This document shows positions 1-7,662 of a stretch of DNA of 64,000 nt, piece after piece. The stretch lies in the NCBI RefSeq assembly GCF_002847525.1, contig NZ_PKKM01000004.1, positions 147,089-211,088 on the forward strand. The letters run 5' to 3'. The notes under the pieces were generated by a model. The model was not told the DNA's origin and did not search any database. It worked only from the letters and a program-made list of their open reading frames with translations. The translations under genes and the position numbers were made by a program. The DNA comes from Schaalia odontolytica (GTDB taxonomy: Bacteria; Actinomycetota; Actinomycetes; Actinomycetales; Actinomycetaceae). Numbering within the stretch: the first letter of the stretch is position 1; each line of letters begins with the position of its first letter.

Positions 1-50
1 CATCCCTGGGACGCGTCCCGGTTTTCGCGACCACACGAACCTTCCGCCCG

Positions 51-284
51 ATGAGGTTTTCTTCCTTCGACGAGGCCCGCTCGGACCTTCGTCGTCTGGC
101 CGGCCCCGAGCCGTTCACCGCGCGCGAGCAGCGGCTTTTCGACGCCTACGCAGAGCAGCACTTCGTGCGTGAGGACGCCGCTACCAGCTCGGAAAAGGCA
201 AGGGAACGATGGCTCCTGGACTACCCTCTGCCCGTCACCTGGGTATTTATCGGCTGGAGCACCGACGGGCGCGCGTGGGCGTAG
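51..284 (+). CDS. Small hypothetical protein, possibly the C-terminal part of a longer gene
   Basis: A 77-residue frame starting at an ATG, with charged helical-looking sequence and an aromatic C-terminal segment (PLPVTWVFIGWSTDGRAWA). No family is recognised. The ATG has no Shine-Dalgarno; the bases before it are pyrimidine-rich. The frame stays open back to the left edge, so the real start may lie outside the window. It ends 21 bp before the convergent arfB stop, and codon use fits the neighbours. Confidence 0.5.
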   Translation: MRFSSFDEARSDLRRLAGPEPFTAREQRLFDAYAEQHFVREDAATSSEKARERWLLDYPLPVTWVFIGWSTDGRAWA

Positions 285-305
285 GCGGCCCCGGCCTCGT
301 TCTCC

Positions 306-746
306 TTAGTCCGCGTCGGGGCGACGCCTGCGCGCCTTGACTTCGCCGCGCCTCTTCTTATCGGCGAGGCGGCGCAGCTTCGACGCGCGCGTTGGCTTCG
401 TGGCCCGCCTAGGAACGGGAGGGACGAGGGCCGAACGCAGAACTTCGGCGAGGCGCTCGCGCGCGGCGGCGCGGTTGCGGCGCTGGGAGCGATGCTCGGC
501 GGCGGTGACCGCGAGGACCGTTCCGCTCAGGCGGTCCCCGAGAACAGACAGGGCACGCTCGCGCTGCTTGTCATTCAGAGCGGTCGTCATCGCCAGATCC
601 AGGCTGAGCTGGACGCGCGAGTCCGCCGTGTTGACGCCCTGGCCGCCGGGACCCGAGGCGTGGGAGAAGCGTTCGACCAACTCCCCCGCGGGCACGACGA
701 GGCCGCGCGGGCAGCCGGGCCCAGCGGGAATGCGCAGATCGTCCAT
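306..746 (-). CDS. arfB: Peptidyl-tRNA hydrolase ArfB (YaeJ-type rescue factor)
   Basis: A 146-residue release-factor-like protein that frees stalled ribosomes by hydrolysing peptidyl-tRNA in the ribosomal A site. The catalytic GGQ is seen in SGPGGQGVNTADSRVQL (about residues 32-48). The Lys/Arg-rich C-terminal tail (ATKPTRASKLRRLADKKR and on to the end) is the part known to enter the mRNA channel in this family. There is no stop-codon-recognition domain, and the length fits ArfB. The ATG at 746 is chosen because the protein then begins directly with the conserved domain; the longer upstream frame is only the antisense of the neighbour. It lies 38 bp downstream of the glycosylase-like gene, probably in one transcript. 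Confidence 0.9.
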   Translation of the reverse strand: MDDLRIPAGPGCPRGLVVPAGELVERFSHASGPGGQGVNTADSRVQLSLDLAMTTALNDKQRERALSVLGDRLSGTVLAVTAAEHRSQRRNRAAARERLAEVLRSALVPPVPRRATKPTRASKLRRLADKKRRGEVKARRRRPDAD

Positions 747-784
747 GCATTCCAGTGTGCACCACGCGCCGCGCCCCGGCCTCG

Positions 785-1384
785 TCAGGCGAGCAGAGAG
801 GCGACCCGCGCTTTCAGGTCCGGCAGCACGTCGGTGGCGAACCAGGGGTTCTTCTTCATCCACATCTGATTGCGCGGCGAGGGGTGAACCAGCGGAAAGT
901 AGGCGGGCAGGTAGCGCTTGTAGTCGCGCACGACCTCGGTCAGCGAGGCCGACGAGGGCAGGTTGAGGTAGCGCCTGGTGGCGTACGCACCGACGAGGAT
1001 CGTCATCTCCAGCTTCGGCATGAGCTCGAGCAGGCGCGGGTGCCACGTGTCGGCGAAGTCCTTGCGCGGAGGCAGGTCGCCGCTCTTTCCCGTGCCCGGG
1101 AAGTAGAAGTCCATGGGGACGATCGCGAGCTTCCCGGACTCATAGAAGGTGTCCCTATCGACGCCCATCCAGTCGCGCAGGCGGTCGCCGCTGCGGTCGT
1201 TCCACACGATGCCGGTCTCTTCGGCGACGCGCCCGGGCGCCTGGCCAACGATCATGATGCGGCAGTCAGGTCCTGCAAAGAACAACGGGTCAATCCCACG
1301 CTTCGTGAACGAGGCGTTGGCTGGGTCTGCGGCGATCTCCTCAGCAATTGCGCGGACGGCCGGGTCGATGATCTCAGGTGTCAT
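785..1384 (-). CDS. Uracil-DNA glycosylase superfamily protein
   Basis: A 199-residue protein of the uracil-DNA glycosylase fold, expected to remove deaminated bases from DNA. The motif MIVGQAPGRVAEETGIVWND contains the GQAPG uracil-binding loop typical of the superfamily, and LVHPSPRN near residue 165 matches the second (HPSP) motif. The subfamily is not certain; it resembles the small uracil-DNA glycosylase-like proteins of Actinobacteria and Firmicutes rather than Ung. The ATG at 1384 is chosen because upstream codons run into a repeated non-coding element. No clear Shine-Dalgarno is visible; a leaderless transcript is possible. It is followed by arfB. Confidence 0.82.
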   Translation of the reverse strand: MTPEIIDPAVRAIAEEIAADPANASFTKRGIDPLFFAGPDCRIMIVGQAPGRVAEETGIVWNDRSGDRLRDWMGVDRDTFYESGKLAIVPMDFYFPGTGKSGDLPPRKDFADTWHPRLLELMPKLEMTILVGAYATRRYLNLPSSASLTEVVRDYKRYLPAYFPLVHPSPRNQMWMKKNPWFATDVLPDLKARVASLLA

Positions 1385-1469
1385 AAACCCAGGGTATGCC
1401 CACCCCGCGAGCGCGCAACCCCCGGCGACTGGCAGGTCACACGCCACACAGACGCTATAGTTCCCCCCA

Positions 1470-1583
1470 AATTCCGCATGCAATTCCCCAACCGGCCATT
1501 TCAACACTCTCCCAGAAACCGCGGAATTTCAACGATCACAATTCAAATCCTGAAAGATCTGCGGGGGAATTGCATGCGGAATT
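1470..1583. repeat. Palindromic-ended dispersed element, copy 1 of 3
   Basis: A 114-bp intergenic element bounded by perfect 20-bp inverted repeats (1470-1489 and 1564-1583) built around GCATGCAATTCCCC. Inside are AACCGC (about 1517) and a small inner inverted repeat TTCAAATCCTGAA. Copies at 31494-31599 and 44692-44802 share ends, spacing and inner motifs. It lies between divergent genes. No coding potential is seen. Confidence 0.85.
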
Positions 1584-1620
1584 GGAGGGAGAACGCAGTA
1601 CAGAACCGGCCATGCCGACG

Positions 1621-1686
1621 AGTAGCAGCAGAGACACCACTTAGTAGCAGCAGACACACCACTTAGTAGCAGCAGACACACCGATT
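1621..1686. repeat. 22-bp tandem repeat, three full copies plus a partial
   Basis: The 22-bp unit starting AGTAGCAGCAGA occurs at 1621, 1643 and 1665, and a partial copy begins at 1687. Differences are one or two bases. The unit is not a multiple of three and lies 65 bp before the esterase start, so it is non-coding and may be a protein-binding array or a slippage product. Confidence 0.8.
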
Positions 1687-1751
1687 AGTAGCGGCGGCCC
1701 GACCGGGCATACAGTGGAAGACATGAGGACAATCAGGTCGAGGCGAGGGCA

Positions 1752-2747
1752 GTGACAACACGATTCGTGCGCCGCTCCAACAAGATGGGCGTTATCACCG
1801 CGTCGGTTGCGATCACGCTCTCCCTGTTTGGCCTCGCAGGCCTGACGTCGAGCGCCCTCAATCGAACGGGTCACGGCCAGAAGGATCCCGCCCCCGTCTC
1901 CTACGAGGAGGACGGCACGTCCTCCGTACTCGCTGCCTCCACACTGGAGGGGACGATCCAAGAGATCAGCTACAAGCAGGCCTATGAGGGCACTACCTAC
2001 GAGAAGGAGGCCCTCGTCTACGTTCCACCGACCTACACGCCGGGGGTTCCCGCAAACATTGTCTACCTGACGCACGGGTGGTGGGGCTCCGCCGACGGCC
2101 TGGCCGAGGGCGCGGCCCCCATCGTCGATCAGCTGACCTCCGAGGGGGCCATCGCTCCCACGCTCGTCGTGTTCGCGACCTACTATCCGGATCGGTCGTT
2201 CGCGACCGACGATTACGAGGACGACTACGCACTCAATCGCTTCTTCGCGACAACCGAGATCGACACGCTGATCGCAGCGGTCGAGTCCCGCTACACGACG
2301 TACGCACGAGGAGACACGTCGGACGAGTCGTTGCGTGCCTCGCGCAGGCACCGCGCGTTTGGCGGTTTCTCGATGGGCGCGACGACCACGTGGGACGTGT
2401 TTGCCCTGCGCCCGCAGTACTTCTACGGCTACATGCCGATGGCGGGCGAATCCTGGATCGGGCGCGACGAGGACGCCGACTCCGCGCAGATCGCGCAGCT
2501 GGTGACCGCCGGGGCCGAGCGAGCGCACTACGGGCCACGCGACTTCCTCATTCTCGCGTCGGTCGGTTCGGAGGACCCTGCCCTGTGGGATATGACCCCG
2601 CAGATTGACGAGCTCCGCGAAGACTATCCCGACCTTATGACCGAGGACAGCCTGCAGCTGTGGATCGACGAGGGAGAAAGCCACTCCATGGCCTCGGTCG
2701 GCAACCAAGTCGCCCACGACCTGCCGCTGCTGTTTCCGCCCGCGTAG
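1752..2747 (+). CDS. Secreted alpha/beta-hydrolase esterase (esterase D/feruloyl-esterase type)
   Basis: A 331-residue protein with an N-terminal basic stretch and hydrophobic segment (about residues 12-34, VITASVAITLSLFGLAGL) that serves as signal peptide or membrane anchor. The catalytic serine is S207 in GFSMG; the fold also shows YLTHGWWG near residue 107 and a C-terminal His in GESHSMASV. This is the putative esterase family (PF00756) of carbohydrate acetyl/feruloyl esterases and mycolyltransferase-like enzymes; the substrate cannot be told. The start is GTG at 1752 with GAGGCGAGGG about 3 bp upstream. It is a single gene, convergent with the haem gene across a strong hairpin. Confidence 0.85.
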   Translation: MTTRFVRRSNKMGVITASVAITLSLFGLAGLTSSALNRTGHGQKDPAPVSYEEDGTSSVLAASTLEGTIQEISYKQAYEGTTYEKEALVYVPPTYTPGVPANIVYLTHGWWGSADGLAEGAAPIVDQLTSEGAIAPTLVVFATYYPDRSFATDDYEDDYALNRFFATTEIDTLIAAVESRYTTYARGDTSDESLRASRRHRAFGGFSMGATTTWDVFALRPQYFYGYMPMAGESWIGRDEDADSAQIAQLVTAGAERAHYGPRDFLILASVGSEDPALWDMTPQIDELREDYPDLMTEDSLQLWIDEGESHSMASVGNQVAHDLPLLFPPA

Positions 2748-2772
2748 GGGATTCTCCCCGTTCACCGACAGA

Positions 2773-2824
2773 GTCAGCCCCGACCTCGTTCCTTATCTGA
2801 GGGACGAGGCCGGGGCTGGCTGAC
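2773..2824. terminator. Bidirectional terminator hairpin
   Basis: A long stem between convergent genes: GTCAGCCCC...GACCTCGT pairs with ACGAGG...GGGGCTGGCTGAC. No U-tract, as usual in high-GC actinobacteria. It contains the GACGAGGCC word seen in many terminators of this window. Confidence 0.7.
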
Positions 2825-2839
2825 AGATAAGCGCGGCCC

Positions 2840-3721
2840 TTATGCGCGGGGCTGGCGCTCCGCCCACTCGCCGAGGCTCACGCGCGGACCCGTGAAGAAC
2901 GGGGTGTCCTCGCGCACGTAGAGGCGCGCCTCGGTGTAGCGCTGGGCGTGCATGACGCCCTCGAGGCGGTCCAGGCTGTCGGCTTCGAACGCGAGCACCC
3001 ACTCGTAGTCGGAGAAGCCGAAGGCGGACAGGGTCGAGCCCTTGACGTCCGGGTACTGTGCGAAGCCGTTGCGGCCATGTTCGGCCATGATGCGGGAACG
3101 CTCTTCGGGGGCCTTGAGGTACCAGTCGTAGGAGCGCACGAAGGGGTAGACCATCGCCCAGTCGCGGGGCGCGACGCCGCCGAAGCAGGCGGGAATGTGG
3201 CGCTTGTTGAACTCGGCGGGGGTGTGCAAGCCCATGCAGGACCACACCGGATCCAGGAACTTGCCCAGCGCCGACGCGCGCAGGCGGTGATAGGCATCCT
3301 GCAGGACCTGCGGGTCGTCGTCGAGCCACCACACCATCAGGTCGGCCTCAGCGCGGAAGCCGGACACGTCGTAGAAGCCGCGGATTTCCGCACCCGCGCC
3401 CTTCACGTAGTCCAGGGACTCGGCGACGATGCGGCCGCGCTCGCCGTCGTCGGCGGGCAGGGACTCACCGAGTGCGAACACGGAGTAGAGGGCGTAGTGC
3501 TGCTTGTTGTTGACCTCGTCAAAGTCGATGTCCGTCGCGTCGCGCGGGTCGGTGACACGGGCGTGAGCGGCGTGCGAGTGAGGCGTCGCCTCGGTACCCG
3601 CGTGGCGGGCGTGGTGGCGCGCGGCGTGCTCACCGACGCGGTCCGGCACTCCCGCGGGATGTCCCGGGTTTTCCGGGTTCTGCTCGGGCGGCACGACGGC
3701 GTGGGGATGCGGGGTAGACAT
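2840..3721 (-). CDS. hemQ: HemQ (coproheme decarboxylase), possible separate product from an internal start
   Basis: An in-frame ATG at 3721 is preceded by CAGGAGGACTCC, a near-perfect Shine-Dalgarno at about 5 bp, in the middle of the fused frame. Translation from here gives 293 residues: a 60-residue His-rich extension (HPHAV, HAARHHARH, HSHAAHA), then the HemQ/chlorite-dismutase-like domain. HemQ oxidatively decarboxylates iron-coproporphyrin III to protohaem. The Tyr of WYLKAPEER matches the catalytic-tyrosine region of the family. The usual HemQ is about 230-250 residues, so the extension is extra. Whether fusion, separate HemQ or both exist cannot be told from sequence. Confidence 0.6.
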   Translation of the reverse strand: MSTPHPHAVVPPEQNPENPGHPAGVPDRVGEHAARHHARHAGTEATPHSHAAHARVTDPRDATDIDFDEVNNKQHYALYSVFALGESLPADDGERGRIVAESLDYVKGAGAEIRGFYDVSGFRAEADLMVWWLDDDPQVLQDAYHRLRASALGKFLDPVWSCMGLHTPAEFNKRHIPACFGGVAPRDWAMVYPFVRSYDWYLKAPEERSRIMAEHGRNGFAQYPDVKGSTLSAFGFSDYEWVLAFEADSLDRLEGVMHAQRYTEARLYVREDTPFFTGPRVSLGEWAERQPRA

Positions 3722-5053
3722 GGAGTCCTCCTGGGTTGTGGCTGGTTGACCGGCGGCTCGGGCGGGCGCGCCGGAAGAATGAGGGGCGGTGCCAGGGTGA
3801 GTGCTGGCACCAGCGGACGAGGCATGGCCTGGGCGCGCCGGGGAGAGGCAGCAGTCGCTCGGGCAGACGGTGTGGAAGGGGCCGGTGCCCGTCACGGTGA
3901 CGGGCGAGGGATTCTCACCTCGCGCCTGGGCAGCGCGCTCTTCGAGCACGTCGACCAGGGAGGACACGAAGGCCGGATCCGTCGCGACGGTGTCTGCACG
4001 CTCGTAGGGGATCCCCAGGCGCGCGGCGGTCTCCTTCGCCTCGGTATCGAGGTCGTAGACGACCTCCATGTGGTCGCAGATGAAGCCGATGGGGACGACG
4101 ACGGCACCGGTCAGCGGGTTCGCGTCGACCGCGATCTCCTCGAGGAAATCGTTGATATCGGGTTCTAGCCAGCGGGCCTGCGGGGGCCCCGACCGCGAGC
4201 AATAGACGAGGTCATAGCCCAGATCCGCTCGTCCCAGGACGCGCTGCAGCTCCGGCAGGATCGCCTCAATGAGGGCGTGATGCTGGGCGACGTAGCTGAT
4301 TTCGGTTGTGGGGGTTCCCGCGGGCGACGACACCGTCCTCCTCCGCTGCTCGACGCGTGCGCCTGAGGCCGCCGCGGCCTCGTCAGTTGAGGGACGGAAG
4401 GGGAAGGGCGAGGACCCTGCTTCCATGCTCACGGGGATGGAGTGGGTGACGAAGATCAGGCGAATCCCGGAGGTATCGACACCGCGCGCCGCGAGGGCCT
4501 CCCACGCGCGCCGGACGGACGCGATCTGCGCTCTCGCCATGCCGGGGGTCGAGTAGTAGGGGCGGACCTTGTCCAGGATGATGTCGGCGTCGGGGTTGTC
4601 GACGCTGTCCTCAGCGCCCAGTTCGATCGTCCCCCACTTTTCGCGCAGGGCCTCCGCGGCCTCGGCGAGGTCTTCGCGGTACTGGCGACACCCCGAGTAC
4701 GAGGCGTAGGCGGAGGTGGGCAGGACGAGGATGCGCCGGGCGCCCGCCTGGGCGAGCTCGTCGAGGCCTTCGGCGACGAATGGGTGCCAGTTGCGGTTTC
4801 CCCACCCGACGGGAATGTCATGCCCACGCCTGGCGAGCTCCGCGGACAGGTCGGCGATCAGGCGCTGGTTGCAGGCGTTAATGGGCGAGACGCCGCCGAA
4901 GCGCTTGTAGTGGGCGGCGACCTGAAGCAGGCGCTCGTCGGGGATTCCGCGACCGCGCGTCGCGTTGCGCATGAACGGCAGGACGTCGTCCGGGCCGTCC
5001 GGGCCACCGTAGGACAGCAGCATGATTGCGTCGTAGGTATCCATACCTGGCAC
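2840..5053 (-). CDS. hemH-hemQ: Fused coproporphyrin ferrochelatase - coproheme decarboxylase (HemH/CpfC-HemQ/ChdC)
   Basis: One uninterrupted 737-codon frame covering the last two steps of coproporphyrin-dependent haem synthesis. Residues 1 to about 390 are ferrochelatase: FVTHSIP carries the metal-site His and CDHMEVVYDLD the Glu. Cys in YSGCRQY and in CPSDCC match positions that bind a [2Fe-2S] cluster in actinobacterial ferrochelatases. After a Pro/Ala/His-rich linker (about 395-500) comes HemQ, with KQHYALYSVF, the conserved WYLKAPEERSRIMAEHG and EWVLAFEADSLD. The start is GTG at 5053, preceded by AAGGAGGA at good spacing; the ATG at 5044 lies too far from it. An ATG with its own Shine-Dalgarno sits in frame at 3721, so separate HemQ may also be made. 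Related fusions may exist in propionibacteria, but I am not certain. Confidence 0.9.
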   Translation of the reverse strand: MPGMDTYDAIMLLSYGGPDGPDDVLPFMRNATRGRGIPDERLLQVAAHYKRFGGVSPINACNQRLIADLSAELARRGHDIPVGWGNRNWHPFVAEGLDELAQAGARRILVLPTSAYASYSGCRQYREDLAEAAEALREKWGTIELGAEDSVDNPDADIILDKVRPYYSTPGMARAQIASVRRAWEALAARGVDTSGIRLIFVTHSIPVSMEAGSSPFPFRPSTDEAAAASGARVEQRRRTVSSPAGTPTTEISYVAQHHALIEAILPELQRVLGRADLGYDLVYCSRSGPPQARWLEPDINDFLEEIAVDANPLTGAVVVPIGFICDHMEVVYDLDTEAKETAARLGIPYERADTVATDPAFVSSLVDVLEERAAQARGENPSPVTVTGTGPFHTVCPSDCCLSPARPGHASSAGASTHPGTAPHSSGAPARAAGQPATTQEDSMSTPHPHAVVPPEQNPENPGHPAGVPDRVGEHAARHHARHAGTEATPHSHAAHARVTDPRDATDIDFDEVNNKQHYALYSVFALGESLPADDGERGRIVAESLDYVKGAGAEIRGFYDVSGFRAEADLMVWWLDDDPQVLQDAYHRLRASALGKFLDPVWSCMGLHTPAEFNKRHIPACFGGVAPRDWAMVYPFVRSYDWYLKAPEERSRIMAEHGRNGFAQYPDVKGSTLSAFGFSDYEWVLAFEADSLDRLEGVMHAQRYTEARLYVREDTPFFTGPRVSLGEWAERQPRA

Positions 5054-5126
5054 TTCAGTCCTCCTTCAGGCCTAGCGTGGACAGTCTAGGGCCGCCACCT
5101 TCCCCAGCGCAGCGACAGATTGTCAG

Positions 5127-5213
5127 AAAAACACGGTAAATCAGCAGCTTTCCTACGATTTCAACGCTCAGTTTGAGCGGGGCCTGGAGGCGATCCTGCG
5201 CGGCTGGAGCTGA
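5127..5213 (+). pseudogene. Possible remnant of a TetR-type regulator C-terminus
   Basis: A short plus-strand frame ending QFERGLEAILRGWS then stop (5211-5213) looks like the last helix of TetR-family regulators. No start, helix-turn-helix or Shine-Dalgarno lies upstream. It ends just before the convergent glycosyltransferase stop. Chance similarity is quite possible. Confidence 0.22.
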
Positions 5214-5215
5214 GG

Positions 5216-6370
5216 CTAACCGACCAGTTTTTCTACCTCGCGCACGATGCGCTTGGTGCCGCCCAGAGAGGACAGCTCCTCGCGCACCCCTCGGATCCCC
5301 GAGGTCAGGGCCGGTTCATCGACGAGGCGGCGGGCTGCACGGGCGATGAGCGTCGGCTTGGGCGCATGCACGGTCAGGCCGCAGCGCGCGCTTTCCATGG
5401 CCTCGGCGTTGAATTGCCGCTCGAAGACGCGCCCCGGGACGATCACCTGGGGGACGGCGTAGGACAGGGCATCCATCATCGAGTTTTGCCCGCCATGGTG
5501 CACGAAGACGCGGGCGCGCGGCAGGAAATCGACGAAGTTGAATCGGGGCGCACAGCGCACGGTGTGACCACCTGAGACCTGGCTGGCCTCGGGCGTTCCC
5601 GCGAGGAAGACGTCGCATCCGAGGGCCTCGGCGAGCTCTCGTCCGGCGCGCACGGCGACGCCCGCGGGGACGCTGCCCGCGCCGAGGTAGACGACCACGC
5701 AATCGCGAGGCATCGCTGTCAGGGCGGGCGGCTCGTCCAGGAACCCGCAGTAGACGGCCCGCTCCCCCGCGCGCGGTTCCAGGGTCGGGCAGCTCGGGAT
5801 GAAGCGGCGCCGCATCCCCTCGAGGATGGTCAGGGACGAGGCCGGGGCGGGCATGCCCATCTCGCGCAGCAGGCGTCGAATTCCTGCGGATTTACGAGGG
5901 TTGGAGGCGTAGGCGGCGGTCGTCGGCTGCGAGGCGCTGCCGACGCATGGGATGCCCTCGGCACGGGCAGCGATGACGGCGGCGAGGCTGAATTCGGAGT
6001 AGACGACGTCGGGGCGCGCGGCTCGCATGTGGGCGCGGAGGATATCGACGGCCGCGCGCGTGTAGCGCTCGTCGAGGGCTCCGGTGAGCCAGAGGACCTC
6101 CTCGAAGCTGTGCACGGGCTTGCGGCCCATGAGGCCGAGGCGCGAGGCCAGGGGGAAGGTATGGCGCGCAATGGCCTCGGGCAAACCGAGGGGCGAGGGC
6201 ACCGGAATCTCGAGCGTCGGAGCGATGGGATCGGCGCAGTTGCCGTCATCTCCCCACGCGAGCATCACCTCGTGGCCGGCGTCCTGGAAGGCGCGGGCGA
6301 CGCGTTGCGCGCGCGACCACGGCCCGCCCATCCGCGAGCGGGCAACCATGGGAACGACGAGAACCTTCAC
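5216..6370 (-). CDS. GT1-type (UGT/MurG-like) glycosyltransferase
   Basis: A 384-residue GT-B fold enzyme that would move a sugar from an NDP-sugar to a lipid, polyketide or glycan acceptor. The N-terminus MKVLVVPMVARSRMGGPW is the first Rossmann strand and loop. The donor site is FVHHGGQNSMMDALSYAVP (about residue 290), matching the HGG motif of UDP-glycosyltransferases, followed by FERQFNAEAME. The acceptor is unknown. The start is GTG at 6370; no Shine-Dalgarno is seen, but a TACCCT element lies just upstream, so the mRNA may be leaderless. It is a monocistronic gene, divergent from the ADP-ribosylglycohydrolase-like gene. Confidence 0.8.
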   Translation of the reverse strand: MKVLVVPMVARSRMGGPWSRAQRVARAFQDAGHEVMLAWGDDGNCADPIAPTLEIPVPSPLGLPEAIARHTFPLASRLGLMGRKPVHSFEEVLWLTGALDERYTRAAVDILRAHMRAARPDVVYSEFSLAAVIAARAEGIPCVGSASQPTTAAYASNPRKSAGIRRLLREMGMPAPASSLTILEGMRRRFIPSCPTLEPRAGERAVYCGFLDEPPALTAMPRDCVVVYLGAGSVPAGVAVRAGRELAEALGCDVFLAGTPEASQVSGGHTVRCAPRFNFVDFLPRARVFVHHGGQNSMMDALSYAVPQVIVPGRVFERQFNAEAMESARCGLTVHAPKPTLIARAARRLVDEPALTSGIRGVREELSSLGGTKRIVREVEKLVG

Positions 6371-6460
6371 GTGTCAAGGGTACGCGGATCAAAGGCTCCT
6401 CAAAACACGGACGGGTAAACTGAGCATGGTCGACGCCGAAACCCACGCGAGGAGGCATTC

Positions 6461-7621
6461 ATGGACAAGCGAGATCGCATCCGAGGGGCAATGATCGGCT
6501 GCGCCGCAGGAGACGCGCTGGGATACCCGGTGAAAGTGCTGTCAGAGGCCACGATCGTCGAACGCTACGGGCTGCGCGGGATCACCGACTACGACCTGGA
6601 CGAGAACGGAACCGCGCGCATCACTGCAGACACACAACTCATGCTGCTCAGCGCAAATGGGATCCTCTTCGCTCACACACGAGGCGCGCTCCGCGGGATC
6701 ATGGCCCCTGTGTACCAGTATTTCGATGCTTTCTACATGAACTGGTACCGGTTGCAGACAACCGAACGCGCATCCCGAAGTCGGGTGGGATGGATTAACG
6801 CCTACCCTGCCCTGTCCGCGAAGCGCGCCCCTTCTCCCACCGTCATGGAAGTTGCCGCAACCAAGAAGTTCGGATCGATGGACGAGCCCGTCAACGATTC
6901 CAAAGGATCCGCATGCCTGCTGCGGGCAGTCCCCATCGGCCTCTCTTACTCCCGCGACCCCAACCGCATTGTCGAGCTGGGGGCAAACACGGCGACACTC
7001 ACGCACGGCAACGAAGTCGCCTGGATAGCATCAGGGGCGTTTGCGCTCCTCGTCTCTCACATCGTCCACGAGGAGCTGTCCATCGCCGAGGCCGTCAACA
7101 AAACACTGAAGGCTCTGGACAAGTCCTTCCCCGATTCCAGCACGGTCGTGTACGAGTTGTCGCGGACCATCCGCTCGGCAGTGTCGCTCGCTTCCTCAGC
7201 CTCGAGCGACCTGGATGCCATCCACGCCCTCGGCAAGGGGTGGGTCGCCGACGAAGCCCTGGCAATTGGTATCCTCTGCGCGCTACGCCACGAGAACGAC
7301 ATCGCGGGAGCGATGACATTCGCCGCCAACCACGGCGGAGACTCCAACAACACGGCGGCAATCGCGGGAACGCTGGTCGGAGCACGAATCGGATTTAACG
7401 CGATCCCAGACAGGTTCGTTGACAGGCTCGAGCTCGTCGACGTCATCCTCGAGCTGGCCGACGACGTCACCACGGACTGCCCAATGTACGATTGGGGCCC
7501 GCGCAATCCCGTGTGGGAACACAAGTACATCTACAGTGACTACGCCTATTGGCGCAGGCGCACCCCGGAGGCCAAAGAGGCCAAGGAAAACGTGGAAAAC
7601 GAGGACAAGCAGACTGACTAG
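6461..7621 (+). CDS. ADP-ribosylglycohydrolase family protein with altered metal motifs
   Basis: A 386-residue all-helical DraG/ARH-like protein. Family members remove ADP-ribose from proteins, nucleic acids or small molecules with two Mg ions. The N-terminal RIRGAMIGCAAGDALGYPVK is classic. Two metal motifs differ from consensus: the usual (S/T)DDTQ is T55-A-D-T-Q59, and the usual GGDSDTNAA is GGDSNNTAA (292-300). Two acidic ligands are therefore Ala and Asn, so activity may be weak, changed or lost. The ATG at 6461 has GAGGAGG upstream. The gene is followed after 41 bp by a 44-codon gene on the same strand. The C-terminus is Glu/Lys-rich. Confidence 0.85.
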   Translation: MDKRDRIRGAMIGCAAGDALGYPVKVLSEATIVERYGLRGITDYDLDENGTARITADTQLMLLSANGILFAHTRGALRGIMAPVYQYFDAFYMNWYRLQTTERASRSRVGWINAYPALSAKRAPSPTVMEVAATKKFGSMDEPVNDSKGSACLLRAVPIGLSYSRDPNRIVELGANTATLTHGNEVAWIASGAFALLVSHIVHEELSIAEAVNKTLKALDKSFPDSSTVVYELSRTIRSAVSLASSASSDLDAIHALGKGWVADEALAIGILCALRHENDIAGAMTFAANHGGDSNNTAAIAGTLVGARIGFNAIPDRFVDRLELVDVILELADDVTTDCPMYDWGPRNPVWEHKYIYSDYAYWRRRTPEAKEAKENVENEDKQTD

Positions 7622-7662
7622 GCTTGTCCCCCACATGCCACAACGTTTTGAGAAGGGCTCCC

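Noticed and set aside
306..1046. 246-codon version of arfB
   Set aside because: The first 100 codons are antisense to the glycosylase-like gene; homology begins at ATG 746.
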